From: Elysia crispata
Taxonomy: Eukaryota; Mollusca; Gastropoda; Plakobranchidae
DNA length: 64,000 nt
Reading direction: 5' to 3'
Assembly: GCA_033675545.1 (NCBI GenBank)
Contig: JAWDGP010007472.1
Coordinates: 591,424-655,423, forward strand
Under the pieces are notes generated by a model that was given only the letters and a program-made list of their open reading frames with translations, had not been told where the DNA came from and did no database searches. The translations under genes were made by a program, and so were the position numbers. The stretch's first letter is position 1; each line of letters begins with the position of its first letter. Shown here piece after piece: positions 1 through 14,574 of the stretch.

Positions 1-1197
1 TCAGTTGTAAATTAGGTAAATTGCAACAGCGTGTGAAGTATACAAATTAGTCGCTCTTTTAGGCAACCTCTACGGTAAAGGAGAAGAGAGAAGAATATAT
101 TTTTCAGAAAAAAGTAAAAGAGATTAAATACCTCATTTCATGAAAGACAAACAACAGAATCCACAGGGCGCGGTCTAAGATTTACTTCAATCCCTTCTTG
201 AATGCTGGGCTTTTACAGACCCGTTACATTACCATTGATCAAACTACAGGTATCATCAGTGATTTAAGATAACTATAGAAAACACTCTTCTAAAAGATTC
301 AAAACTAATGTACATAATAATTTAACAGTATTATTTCAAGTACCTTAAGAAAATTCCATCCATCAAAAATGGATAACGATACCATCAATGTATAAAATGA
401 CAGTTTATTCTAACTAACAATAACATGCTTTTCCATGTTGTAGAAATAAACACTCACTCTAAACCCACATAATTATTGTATTCCAGCCTCCCAGTAGATT
501 CGAAGTTGAAATAGCAAGCTCACATTAGGCCTATCATCTATGTAAAGGTAAAAAACGATATACTTTCTAAAAATCAACCTCCATCATTATCTTTTTCTAC
601 AGCCTCATTATTGAGAACATATTGTTTTGAACTGCATTTGTATGCAGAACATGTTTTTAAAGTAGTCTCAGGAACTCTAGATTAAGGTAAAACTGAATGA
701 GCTGTATATAATAAGATTAAAAAAAAAAAATCATGGGGATGAAGTACAAAGAAAATTAAAGATATATTTTTGAATTTCTGATATTTATTAAAACTGGAAT
801 TCTCTACATGCCTACATGTAACCTACAGTGAGGACAGAATCTGTACAGGCCTATGTGCACGGGTATGTATGTCGTTAGCCAATTAATGTATTTCTTTCTT
901 ATGTGGGATAGGAGAGGATAGATAGATAACTAAAATTCGAGACGGATGAGACATTTTGATCTATGTTATGTTCAAATGTTTGATGTTTCAAATGTTTCTC
1001 ATAGTTAACTTGACAAATTTAATAGGTAAGAATGTGCTCTTGCTATTGAGTTTCTACCTAAAATTGTCACAGTTCTTTTCCTCTTTTTAGCATCCTTTTT
1101 GTCGTCCGTCTCCGCGTTTCTCCACATCTTCTCCTTTTCTTCCACATCCTTCTCTTCAGTCTTCTTACTTATATTAGGAATTACCAGTGAATTTTGA
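1..1197. other. AT-rich stretch, no gene seen
   Basis: No open frame of useful length, no splice-bounded exon and no recognisable element was found on either strand. There is a short A run near 720. Confidence 0.6.
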
Positions 1198-1381
<184 letters not shown>

Positions 1382-1584
1382 CTTATCATCTTATTAACAT
1401 TTTTTGTTGTAATCTTTATCAATGTCGTTACTTGAATATCAATAGTCTACATTGGGTATATACCAATAAGTAGACCTAAGAAAACAGAATGCAGGAAAAC
1501 AATCGTGTTCACATTGTTATAATAAAACACTATCATGTAGTAAAACTATTTAATGATAAAAAATATTCATGTGAGAGAAGGCAA

Positions 1585-1804
<220 letters not shown>

Positions 1805-1807
<3 letters not shown>

Positions 1808-2805
1808 CCGTAGGATACTTTAACGTAATTTCTGTGGTGTGATAATGGAAAAATGGCAGGTCAATGTTTCTTCAAAATCCCTTATTGTTAAATGTTTTTT
1901 TCCCTGGTATTTTCTATGTGAATAGGATCGATTGCTATTAATTGTATGTAGGCCTACATGTATTATTCTTTAAAATCTGTTTCAAAGGACATATAAGTTA
2001 ATACACTGTATACAATATCTTTTGTGAGCGAGTGTTTTTTTCCGTGTTTGTGGTTCTGCTGAATTTGTTTCTTTCTTTTTCTAATACATGTATTCAAGAA
2101 GCAGTGGGCATACTGCGACAACTCTCCATCCTCTCTTGTAATTGTTTATTGCACACGTTACTTGATTCTCATGTCATTTTCAAGGCTTACTAAGAAATAG
2201 TTACCCCGTTTGATTTTTTTTTTCTTATAATACAAATACATTTCAGTGGTGTTTGATTTTGCTGGGGATTCTTAATTGATATGTTTGAGCTATATTCTTA
2301 GCAGTAATACTATAGATATCTGAGACTCGGTGAGAGTAATGTGAAGAAAGGCACTCAAGGTTGTGTGTATGAATGAGTGTAAGTAAATAAAGTTCATCAT
2401 TATCGTCTATGTGTGGGGGTTTTTTCGTCATTAATTTCATCAATATATTTCAGAAGTCATTTCAGATCCGAATTACTAAATGTATTGGCATCGTGCTTTT
2501 TAACCTTTCCTTATTTAAATGTAATTCTAGATCTCTGTAAGTGTAAATAATAAAGTTCTAATTAACGTTGGCGTCTCATAGGAGGCAAAGGCAGGAAGTC
2601 CAGTGTCGGGCATTTTTACTTATATCTATAGATGTATGGCTGATACACCATTTATATTTACCATTACATACAATGAACTACATGTATACACTTCAGGTAT
2701 TCTCTATGAGAACAAAAATCCTTTCAGTGATTACATATTGGCCATCTCAATTATAAATACCGGTAACAGTAAAGAACGAAACGAAGAAAGAGAAAGGGGA
2801 GAAGG

Positions 2806-2809
<4 letters not shown>
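1805..2809. other. No gene seen
   Basis: Unique-looking AT-rich sequence. The short frames in it show no codon-level or domain signal. Confidence 0.55.
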
Positions 2810-2875
<66 letters not shown>

Positions 2876-2924
2876 AGGAGGAGGAGGCGGGGAAAAATAT
2901 TTTGAATTTTGAATTTTGAATTTT
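2810..2924. repeat. (GA)n with GGA tail and short heptamer repeat
   Basis: GA repeats run to about 2866 and GGA triplets to about 2888. A TTTGAAT heptamer is repeated about three times near 2901-2924. Confidence 0.95.
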
Positions 2925-4795
<1,871 letters not shown>

Positions 4796-6063
4796 CATCA
4801 TTATTATTTTACAAGTTTTTTAGGGGGTTGTGTGGTCTTTTTGCTGTAATCTGTGGTGGGGGGTTAAGAATAGTAAATAGAGTCGATATGGCTTTGCCAT
4901 GTCTGAAGCTATTTTTCTCCCTTTTTTTCCGAATTCTTAAAATGGAGAAAACGTTGAACATTTTTTTGGGATCGGTTCATCAAACTAACTGATGACAATT
5001 TAGCCACCACTGCTAGCACCTGTCCTCATCTCTTGAAAATCTAAAGAGAGATATGCCTGCTTTTTCTGTTGATAGCACAGCACAACTGACTGGTATTTTT
5101 AAATTGTTTACTTTGTCGTTACATCTACACTCACTGCAACATGAAGATCTAATTTGTCACTTTAAAGTGAGATTCGAAGTAGGGATTATCTAATGATGGC
5201 ATCTTACTCAATTTCAAATCGTAATTTAATGATTTAAATTATGTATATTTGTACATGTATGTTTCTAATGGCACACTAAATATTTGTGTTAGCAGAACAT
5301 TTAATGAAAATTCAAAACAATTTCTGATGCGTACTCAAAGTTTTCAATAAAAAAAAAAAAAAGAAACAGCTCCGAGTTGTGATAAATAAGTAGCGTGATT
5401 AAGTCACTCCCTCTGCCAGCGGCTGAAGGTTGAGCTATTGTTTACATTCATGATACGCGCACAGCCTCGTTGCAAGGCCTTGGCGGCAGCAGGCGGAGTA
5501 ACCGAGTTGTCCTGTCTTGGCATTCTTATGTCTTCTATGTTCCTTAAAAAATACAAAAGTCAGCGAGAGTTACCCGCCTTGGTTTTCTCACACTCTTAGA
5601 ACAAAGATAAAGGAATAGGCCTTCAAAAGCCTAGTTCATCGATTATGAATTAATACACCTCGTTCTACACTAAAAACGGATACCTGCAGCTTAATTTTGC
5701 CTGCATTAGCACTTGAAAAAAAGAATATATGCATACTAATATGTAAACATTAATTATTACACTCAGCCCTTTCTAGAATGATCTAAATTTCTATAAGTTA
5801 TAACACACTTGTACATGATGTATGATTCTTTACAAGATTCTCCCAGATGTAATGCCTAGTTCTGTTGCTCACGAAAACGAAAGAGAAAAATCTTCCCAGT
5901 TATGTTCTAGTTGGGTTACACAGCAATGTACTGTAGAATAATTTATAAGTATTGAAGACAGAGAGGTGAGGCTGGAAATTCCCCGTTTAGTGTTAGCAAC
6001 AAAACCAGTTCATTCCGCCTCAGTCTAGCCACAATATCATCCTTGTTTATGAGATCCTGTGAA

Positions 6064-6065
<2 letters not shown>
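4796..6065. other. No gene seen; small GC-richer patch
   Basis: Mostly AT-rich. A patch at about 5395-5520 is markedly richer in G and C than its surroundings and contains several GGC/GCC words. No open frame or tRNA-like fold could be recognised in it, so its nature is left open. Confidence 0.5.

Positions 6066-6122
<57 letters not shown>
6066..6122. repeat. (CT)n microsatellite
   Basis: CT dinucleotide run, that is GA on the minus strand. It lies about 215 bp from a GA run of opposite sense at 6338. Confidence 0.96.
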
Positions 6123-6125
<3 letters not shown>

Positions 6126-6335
6126 CTTTCTTGTCCTTAAAAATATAATATATGTGTAGTAGTAATATTGTTTTGCAAAAGCCTTGAGGTCTTGACGAAA
6201 TTTTAAAAAATGGACTATATCATCCGTATACTCGGGTTCATGGCACATAGTACATTACAAATTTATATGTAATAATCTTTAACTAAATTTCACTCTTGTC
6301 TGGAAGAATGAGAGAGGCAGAGACACGCACAGGGT

Positions 6336-6337
<2 letters not shown>

Positions 6338-6414
<77 letters not shown>
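6338..6414. repeat. (GA)n microsatellite
   Basis: Uninterrupted GA dinucleotides ending in a short G-rich tail. Confidence 0.96.
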
Positions 6415-6419
<5 letters not shown>

Positions 6420-6999
6420 AGGGAGAGGAGAGTTTACCGACGTCAGTCAAGAAATCTCAGCCCGTAAGTGATTACACCTCAAAATGACGCGTTTCTGGAT
6501 TCTTCAATTTCTTGTGTCTTCCCACGAAATGGTATGTCAACTGTCACAAATCGTACACCGCATTTTTTCTTAATAATTTTTTTCAAGACCTGTTCTGTCC
6601 TTTATAATGTCTAGATTTAATCTATATACTTGTATACTATATTAATTGCTCAAAGTCAACATATAAAACGTATTACAGCTGTATTTTTTGTCTCTGAAAG
6701 TAGCCTCTGCATTAATAACTAACTACATGTTCTGGTGCAGTAAGCTAAGGCTTAGCTATGTTTATCAGGCTATCAAGGAAGGTAACTCTCGCTGCAATTT
6801 ATCAAGGAAATCGTCTAGTTTGTCAACCTGTCACTGTTTATAGGACTAATTCCAGCAATATTTGCATTTTAAATCTATATTCACACATAAAGAAATTTCC
6901 TACATCATAATGACATCAACCAAATTTGGCGTCCATAAACGGTGTAATTGTGAAACAAAAGGGCGCGGGTTCATTTGCACCTAACAGAAAACTTTGATT
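6415..6999. other. No gene seen
   Basis: No supported feature on either strand. Confidence 0.5.
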
Positions 7000-7475
7000 T
7001 CTTTATCCGCTCTCTTCTCCCAAACCACTCAATGTACAGTAATGAGTTTACTGAATTTTAATCTGTCGAGATTAGTGTCCCAACGTGGTACTGGTACAAA
7101 AAAAAAAACGAAGCTAAAAATGCATTTGAAAGTTCATAACATGTGGTTATTGTGACGAATTCATCACATTTTTTTTTTTTTTTTTTTTTGCCATATTGTT
7201 TATGATGAACCAAATAGATCTTCAAGGACGGCGGTTGCGAATGTAAACACCACTTCTGCTTCTTTTGCGAGCATTTCGAACTTCTATACTGTTCAATAAC
7301 GATACCGAAGATATCGAACAGATCCACTAATTGCCGAAAAGGAATGATAGAAACATTCATGTTAAGCTATATGTATTTTATTAACTTGCCACTCTTAATT
7401 TGTCTTCCATGAGTTATTATAGATTGTGGCTAGATGTAGAATAATTATAAGCTTAAGCAATCCAGGATAATTAAA
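7000..7475 (+). repeat. Dispersed repeat, copy 1 (diverged partner at 34.8-35.6 kb)
   Basis: Long blocks align in the same orientation with 34,805-35,600. Both contain TTACTGAATTTT, then AGTGTCCC, AACACTTCTGCTTCTTT or a close variant, GTAGAAACATTCA or a close variant, and AATCCAGG, in the same order and with similar spacing. The copies differ by many substitutions and indels, so this is an old duplication or an unidentified transposable element. A T run of about 20 lies inside this copy. Confidence 0.7.
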
Positions 7476-8439
7476 ATCAATTTGTAAAAATCGGGGGAAC
7501 CTCCACAGAACAAGTGTTATCAACTAGATCTACCTTCGTGCTGCCTGACAGATACGCGAGATTTGATGCATATGAATATATGATTAAGAAGGAGATACCG
7601 GTTTACCATCAAAACCAAACTATGTTTGCAGGCGAAAGCAACAGAGAGTTATATAGTATGTAATACATAATCAATGACAGATAAATTTTATCAATAATAA
7701 TTACTTAGCATCACGATTCTGTCTAGCTAGTTTCAATTTCAGTGCCGTGAACTGAATTGTATGAGAACTTGAGTTTGTTTCAAGCGTAAGATTGTTTACC
7801 TTAATTGAGATGAATGGCTAAGAAGTTAAGAAAGTATAGAAATGGTAGATTTGGCACCTGTTGATAAATTATGAAAATATTACGGTGTAGGCCTATAGAA
7901 ACTTTCTTGAGAATGAGGAACCAATAAAACAGTTTTTTAGATGAATCGTTGAAACATGTTGTCAGATTTTAGCAAGATATCCAGACATTCATAGAACAAT
8001 TGTGCAGGAGAAGAATCGAGGTCGCTCAAACTTCAGAAATGATAGTTCTTATTTTTATAATACAACTTTATCAGTGATAGGATGTCAAGCACCCAGAGCA
8101 GGTCTGTTGTAGATGTATTTCAAATGAAAGTTTTATCATGGTTTGAAAATTGATTGAGTTTGGTGTTTTAGCATTGATAATGTTTGAATTCACATTTGGA
8201 CATTATGTTGTACTGGTTGTAAAGTAGTAGGCTAGTACCGGTATCTTTGTTTCGTTTTACCAATCATACAGTTTCAAATTTCAATAAAGGTCTTTAGATT
8301 TTAGTCAAAACTCATATGTATAGGCTACTTTTTTCCTTCTCATCTTTAAATAACTTGGAATTGTTATTCTAAAATTTTAAAATATCTTCTGAACAATGAG
8401 TCCTGTTTTCCTGAAATGTTGTTCAACCTGTTTTTCTAC
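7476..8439. other. No gene seen
   Basis: No supported coding, RNA or repeat feature. Confidence 0.5.
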
Positions 8440-8512
8440 GGTGGAATGTGGATGAAGTCAACACCTCGGGACAGAAAAAAATTCGTTGACTTAAAGCAAG
8501 GACTTTAACCAT
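8440..8512 (+). mobile_element. Fragment of the same MITE family as 47,825-47,982
   Basis: The series GTGGAAT, AAGTCAACACC, GGGACAG, TTGACTTAAAGCAAG matches the first half of the MITE at 47.8 kb in order and spacing. The right terminal inverted repeat was not found, so only one half is preserved. Confidence 0.45.
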
Positions 8513-9450
8513 TGCAACATTAGGGTACAGAAATTGAAAAATAAATTGAATGGGGCAAGACAGTTTGTAAATATACATATAGTCCCTAATTTGTGAAACC
8601 GGACTCGAAGACGTTTACAGAAATGGAATCAATGTTTCTGATTTTAAACAAAATTAAGTTACACGTAGCCTACTTTTGTCACTAGTTTTGTATGACTAGT
8701 AGAGCAAAGTGAGTACATGTAATATATCAACTTGGGCTGTGTTCGTCGATAATTTTTTTGCTTCTTTATAATTTTGTACAAGTGGGTCGTGAGATTTTCC
8801 GATACAGTAGGGAATCTCCGCAAACTCCGACTTTTGTTTTCGTGGAGTTAACAGGTTTATTATGAAGATGCTGAATTCCGCAATGAAGCTATGGTAAAAC
8901 TGCTGTTATTTTCTAGGGTAGGAATTGGTCTGTAGACTCATGAACAAAAAAAAATAAGAATTGTGGAGTTCTTAAGATTGCAGGCTTCAAATTGTGCAAG
9001 ATTAGAAGATGGAATCGTTGGAAAAGCGATAAAAATGTATTGGTACTTTTAATGTATTGCAAGACTGTCTCTTGATAATGGTCAGCCGAGGTCGAGAAAG
9101 GGTAACGTAGCTTAAAGGAACCCGATCGATAATTTTCTCGGCGACATTTTGTTATAATTAGCTGATGGACGCTGTCTTCGACGCTTAAACTGTTAATTTT
9201 TCGAAGGTTTTCTTTCTCACAAGAACGTGCATTTAGAAACGTTAGATCGGTACTAAAGTCTAGTGAATTGCGATGCAACCTAAAAAATTTTACCAGGTGA
9301 ATGAAAGTCTTCTACAGTCCACCTCTCAGACAAAAAGAATTCAATATTTCAAACATTGAACACACAATGTGTTATACAAAAGGTGCAGAAAACGCTAAAG
9401 GCAATTTACTCATTTTCAAGTACGCAGTCGCAGTGTTGTTTCTGTTTAGA
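8513..9450. other. No gene seen
   Basis: A 121-codon open frame lies on the minus strand at 8913-9278. It has no domain, no convincing splice context and low-complexity Phe/Leu runs, so it is not called. Confidence 0.5.
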
Positions 9451-9556
9451 TCATCATCATCATCATCATTATTATCATCATTATCATCATTATCAACATC
9501 ATCATCATCATCATCATCATCATAATAATAATAATAATAATAATAACAATAATATA
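9451..9556. repeat. (ATC/ATT)n to (ATA)n microsatellite
   Basis: Mixed ATC and ATT triplets grade into ATA triplets. Confidence 0.95.
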
Positions 9557-9855
9557 TACAACAATAATAACGTATATATATACAAGAAGTTAAAAAAGCA
9601 ATTCACATTTATCATGACCCACGAAGATTGAAGCATAGGTCTACATGTTCTTCTTGCCATTCGTTTTAAACTTTCAGGTACAGCACATATTTAGGCCTTT
9701 CAGATAATTATACATGCACACATTGGTTCTATAAAATGGCTTTGCAAAAGATCATTATTTTGTTAACATTGTTCAAGTTGATTCACAAATAATGTGATTC
9801 ATAAAAGAAAGAAAGGGACTTTTTCATTAAACCATGGATGCAGATGCTGATGCGT

Positions 9856-9861
9856 TTTATT
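9856..9861 (-). promoter_or_regulatory. Poly(A) signal of the 10-kb zinc-finger exon
   Basis: AATAAA on the minus strand, about 130 nt past the stop of the zinc-finger exon. This supports that exon being a 3' terminal one. Confidence 0.5.
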
Positions 9862-9987
9862 AACATGACATAACAGCATAAAGATATGTTTAAATGCACA
9901 TTACAGTTTTTGAATTGAACACTCAGCAAGAGTTAACAAAATTTTTTTTTCACATAATTATAAGTGCAACTCAGAGTTAATTTCGTT

Positions 9988-10503
9988 TCAAACTGAAAGC
10001 AAATCCGGGTGTTTTCTTAAAAGATGTCGTTTTAACCCATATTCGGTATAGAAGAGTGTTTCGCAACCCATGCATTGAAGAGCAATTCCAGCATGCATGT
10101 TCATGTGGTCACGATGGCTGGATACACTCATAAAGCCTTTAGAACATTCTTGGCAGTGGTATGGATATTGATTCAGATGTTTACTTAGTGTATGCATGCG
10201 AAAACCGCGATTGGAAGTGAATTCTTTACCACACTTATCACACACAAAAAAGCCTTTTTCGTTTCCTTTATATTTCCTTGGGATACCCATGTGCACACTC
10301 CGACAGTGAGCCCTTACTCTGTTGCGGTAGGTTGTTTTGTAGGTACATAAGTTACACCCATAGGTATCCTCACACTTGCTCCATAGCTGGTCTATGCGGT
10401 AGATTTCCTCTGGGTTTGCGAATCGTTTCGGCTTCGTGTGAACTACCGACGCTTTGATAAAACTCGCCGCCTTTCTACTAGGCATTACTCGTTTCTTGAG
10501 CAC
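9988..10503 (-). CDS. C2H2 zinc-finger 3' terminal exon A (lola-type)
   Basis: This is the last coding exon of a zinc-finger transcription factor, 171 codons plus stop. Four C2H2 fingers lie at about residues 48-71, 86-109, 115-137 and 142-165, and the protein ends 6 residues after the last His. The exon opens directly after a good acceptor (pyrimidine tract, then TTTTAG) and is open only in phase 0; both other frames meet a stop within nine codons. Its first codon is Val (GTG), so there is no native start and it must be spliced to upstream exons. About 45 basic residues precede the first finger. The third finger carries HMNMHAGI, shared in form with the exons at 19.2 and 21.7 kb. In BTB zinc-finger loci such as Drosophila lola, such exons are alternative C-termini that give different DNA specificity. 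That role here is inferred from layout, and no BTB exon was seen. Confidence 0.85.
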   Translation of the reverse strand: MLKKRVMPSRKAASFIKASVVHTKPKRFANPEEIYRIDQLWSKCEDTYGCNLCTYKTTYRNRVRAHCRSVHMGIPRKYKGNEKGFFVCDKCGKEFTSNRGFRMHTLSKHLNQYPYHCQECSKGFMSVSSHRDHMNMHAGIALQCMGCETLFYTEYGLKRHLLRKHPDLLSV

Positions 10504-11324
10504 CTAAAACAAAACAAAGAAGAGAGTTATGCTTCAAAGAGAATAATTGTGATTTGACTCTAGATAAAGAGACGTGTAGAGTTATACAGTTTCATTTTTC
10601 AAAACAAAATATTGACTAGATAAACTTTCATATGGCAAGATAGCTGATCTTAACTAAAAGAAGGTCTCATAATTGTTTTTACATTTTAATTTATCGAGTG
10701 AAATACACTACGATGTAGCCTACATGTAGTTTCAATAACAATACAATGATTGGTTAGATAAGGGAAGAAAATGTCCAGAACGTATTATTAGTTTTATCTA
10801 CAACACACAAAAATACTTAACAAATAATACATGTATTGTACTGTAGTGAAAGATCGGTAACGACACAAGTGCCCTCGGCACCCTGCTTGCGCATCATTGC
10901 TAGCGGTTTAACACTATTGCTCTGAGTTGTATTTATGCGGAAGGCTAGAATTTTGGATGATTATCAATGTTCAGACTCAAAGGTTCGAAAGTTGATTGAT
11001 ATCAATGTATGGTAAATATTTTTATTTTATTTTTGTGGACAGTGATAGCTGACAGTGACACTGCGAGTTTGAAAGGATTTATATCACGATGATGTAGCCT
11101 TTCACTTGAATCCGCTATCTTTCCATCTCTAAATTGCTAGGCTATAAATATATATGCCTATTTTTTTAAAAGCGTTTTCTTGAATTGTACCCTTCACATC
11201 CTTAAAGGGATAACATGACTGATGAGCGATATAAAAAGGATATAAGAACTTTCTAACGAAACGGTGATTTTAGTTTACGGTCGTGCGTATACCGGAATTC
11301 ACAACTAGAATAGTTTTAGAAAGG
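10504..11324. other. Putative intronic DNA, no gene seen
   Basis: Lies upstream of zinc-finger exon A on its strand. A 38-bp segment at 10,932-10,969 is duplicated exactly at 12,302-12,339. Otherwise nothing is supported. Confidence 0.5.
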
Positions 11325-11400
11325 CTCTGTGGCTAGGTAAGGTCAAGGGTACCATTAAATGAGAAAGAAAGCGGGTTCGATTCCCGTTCTTATCTTCCGC
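11325..11400 (+). mobile_element. Possible tRNA-derived SINE head
   Basis: A B-box-like GGTTCGATTCC near 11,373-11,383 follows a weak A-box-like TGGCTAGGTAAGG at about 11,330, with tRNA-like spacing of about 40 bp. No clean cloverleaf could be drawn, so a SINE fragment is more likely than a working tRNA gene. The 3' extent is uncertain. Confidence 0.4.
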
Positions 11401-12235
11401 TTGAAACACAAGTGTAGTATGCAGAGACTTTAGGGTAAGATCGTCTATCGCTATGAAAAGCTCTCACAGTTGAGCACTCTTATCAATGGTTCCAACTGAT
11501 TGCAAATTATTATATTCTGTGCATATCATTGCGTTGAGGACACACGGTACTTATAAAAATTATATCAATAAACATTTTGATTTTTTTATATAGCTCATTT
11601 GTTGCCGAAGGACAATAAGTTTTAGAGTATATTTTATTTCTGTTTTTCCTGTAGCTTTCCATAAATGTAGAAATGGACCCAGATGAAACAATTATTTTTA
11701 AACTAAGTGACAGACGGACTTTTCCTTATAAAGTTAGTGCATTGTGAAGAATCGAGAAAGTTAAAAATAAAAAATACAATGTTATAGATGATACTTCTGG
11801 CCGGTGTAAATGAAAGTTTACGATGTATTGTAGCATGTATGTATATATGTCAAAAGAACCAGCTTACGATCAACGGAATTTATTTTTCGATTATTAATAT
11901 GGTCCTATAATTCTAGTCAAAAAATCGCAGTCGATAAAAGAATCTATCTTCAGATGCTATCGGAGGTTCATAAAGTGAAAGTTTCATGAAAAAGGTTGGG
12001 ATTGGGTTTGATTAGACCATTACATTTACGCTACAGATCGATTCGTGTTGATCGTACCTGTACGTGTCTACATCTAACTAGAGTCTAGGCCAGAAGGTTT
12101 GATTAATTTAGCGCTATTGCCCATGAGTCAGTCCTAGCACATAGAGTCGGCCTTCAACGGGCAGTTTTAAAGACGTACTAGCAGCGCTGTTCATCACGCT
12201 CAAGCTTTTAACAGAATTTTCAACAGACAGGGACT
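11401..12235. other. No gene seen
   Basis: No supported feature. The stretch is slightly GC-richer near 12,050-12,200, without open frames. Confidence 0.45.
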
Positions 12236-12411
12236 GACTGACTGAGGAGTGGGGGGCATGCAGCATCGGTTAGCATTAATTTTGTCACAATTTTCATAAG
12301 TTTTATGCGGAAGGCTAGAATTTTGGATGATTATCAATGACTGACTCACTGAGGGGTGGGGGGCATGCAGCATCGGTTAGCATTAATTTTGTCACAATTT
12401 TCATAAGTTTT
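12236..12411 (+). repeat. Two ~70-bp direct copies separated by a copied 38-bp filler
   Basis: Unit 1 (about 12,236-12,304) and unit 2 (about 12,339-12,411) are nearly identical, each containing GGGGGGCATGCAGCATCGG and ending TTCATAAGTTTTA. Between them, 12,302-12,339 is an exact copy of 10,932-10,969, 1.37 kb away. Short microhomology is present at both joins. Confidence 0.85.
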
Positions 12412-13189
12412 AATATTGTCGATTACAATACATGTAATGTGTTCTGTGTTTTCATATGACCGAAAAGTCTACATTGATGCAGATCCCCAATTATCTAAAA
12501 CCACACGCTGTTTTTCATCTTACAGAAAGAGACAAAGGTCGTGCTATCAATGGGTTGTCGAAAATTCCACATTACGAAACGTTTCAGCAAAGTTTAAGAC
12601 TATTGAATTCTGAAGGAAGAAAGCAGGTTAAATTTATCAAATTTTAACAAGGAACAAAAAATTGTATTTGATGCTTTAATGGAATCAGTTAGTGAGTGTT
12701 TGCGTTGGATGCCTGCGGCGAAACGGGAAAAACACATTAAATCAATTTCATTCTCATCCTGCCAGTTGTTTGCTGTTTTAGCACTAGTTACTGCATTGTT
12801 TGTATACCCGAAACGCCTTGGTCACATGAAGGCGAATCTCCTGAATGAAAGTCACAGTACGAGCTGCCTTGAAAGATATACATGTGTACATGTACGTGTT
12901 ATGATGTGTCAATCACTGTTGTAACATTGATGAAAGAAATAGCTTATTGAGTTTGACAGTATATATTTTGAGAACGAAATGCTGTCCATTTAGGATCGTA
13001 ACCGAACTTAGTAATACCTGGTGACTATCATCAGTTTCCTTAGTAATTTTGCTCACTGGATCAACAGTTGAGATTATTAAATGATTTAAAAGATTCCTAG
13101 GCTCTGGCATGAAATTATCAAACTGCTTCTTTCACAAAATGATACTAGAGATATCATTCATAGTGAAACAGCAAACTTGCTACTTCTAT
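12412..13189. other. No gene seen
   Basis: Several short overlapping frames on both strands, none with a domain or splice context. Confidence 0.5.
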
Positions 13190-14160
13190 TGCTTAAACTA
13201 TATATAGTCTGGAGTGGTGTGGATGTTTCTCTTACGTATTGTTTTTGGCACTTTGTGCAGGTTATGAGATATATTATATGAAGTTGTGAGAGTGGCATGT
13301 CAGTGTATGTAGAATTTCGTATGTTTTACCGGTTGTTGAGGATGTGAAGGATGAAGTGGGTGTAGTGTGTTGGCATGTTTTGCATTGAGGGATGTTGCAA
13401 GGTTGGAAACCTGGTTGATGTTTGTACTGTTCGTTTTTTAATGTACCAGGGTGTCTCTAAGATTTGTGGGTCTTCTGTGGGCGGCAAGAGGTAGATTGGG
13501 GATAGCTTTTTTGCATCTCTCAGAGGTGTGAAGGATTGGAAAGTACTTTCTAAGCGTTGCGGAGATGTTGGGTAAAGCTGGATTAAATATGACGACGAAA
13601 CGGTTTCTAACTGTTTGAGTGTTTGCATGGTTGCCACTTTGTAGATCTGTTGTTCTGTCTGTCTATCTTGCTTTTTGGATGGCGGATGTTATATGTTAAG
13701 GGGGAAGCCCCGGGCCGTCAGGAGTGTGGAGAGTTGGTTGAACCTATCTATAAGAGCCTCCTCCTTTCGGACAAGCCGGAGGTCAAGCTGTAAGGTATGC
13801 TACGTTTAGTATGGGAGAGATGGCTTGAGGACCGATGGAGTTAATTAAATGTATTGGTGGGTTTGGAGTATAGATCCGTCTGTAGTGTGCCTGCTTGTAG
13901 AGTTAACATGACGTCAAGGAATGGTATGTTGGTGGTGGAAATGTCATTTGTAAACTTTATTGTGGGATGGAAGTTGATGGCATGTGTTATGAAGGCCTCT
14001 AGTTGCGGGAAATCATGAGTCCAAATAAAGAAAATATCATCGATATATCTAAGCCAGACAAGAGGTTTGTTGGTCATGCGTTTAATAATTTCTCCTCAAG
14101 GTCTCCTATAAAGATGATTGCTTAGCAGGGAGCCATGCATGTACCCAGGCCGTTCCATGT
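13190..14160 (-). mobile_element. Penelope-like retroelement fragment (RT C-terminal half and start of GIY-YIG nuclease)
   Basis: Minus-strand reading shows the C-terminal half of a Penelope-like reverse transcriptase. It begins near a MAP motif, continues with WLRYIDDIFFIW (the catalytic YxDD box) and then FHPTIKFTNDIS and IPFLDVMLT. After a linker it enters the start of a GIY-YIG endonuclease, visible as TGKTYE and VYLIT-like and CxxC-K-QYV-like words near 13,200-13,330. The order RT then GIY-YIG is diagnostic of the family. The N-terminal RT half is absent, and the remaining frame is broken several times, so this is a 5'-truncated dead copy. Its edges are estimates from where similarity to the family stops. 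Confidence 0.8.
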
Positions 14161-14574
14161 ACACGTATTTCCCCAGCCCCGACAAATTGACATCGTGGTC
14201 CCGTTCGTAGAACGGGTTTACAAATTTTACATTATATTATTATACACATGTATAATTTATGTACGGTATATCACTTTTTTTTCGCGTCAAATTGGCTGCG
14301 GGTCTTCACAAAGTATTTTTGCAAATACTATTAATTTTATTTACTGAAATGATTGTCAGCATTTTGTCAATTTTTTTCCATTTTGAACTACATACGTATA
14401 AACAATGGTATTTGAGCATTTCAATTTTTTTAAACCACGCCCATGAAATGTTCCTGCTACGACTGCTGCAGATATTACTACATGTACTAGTACTAATGTT
14501 GCAAGGCGCAATGGAAAAAAAAAGTAAAGGGAAAAGATTTCACCGGGAACTTGCTTGTGGTCTAGAAGGCTCCT
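14161..14574. other. No gene seen
   Basis: No supported feature. Confidence 0.45.

Noticed and set aside
8913-9278. 121-codon minus-strand frame
   Set aside because: No domain, no splice context, biased composition.
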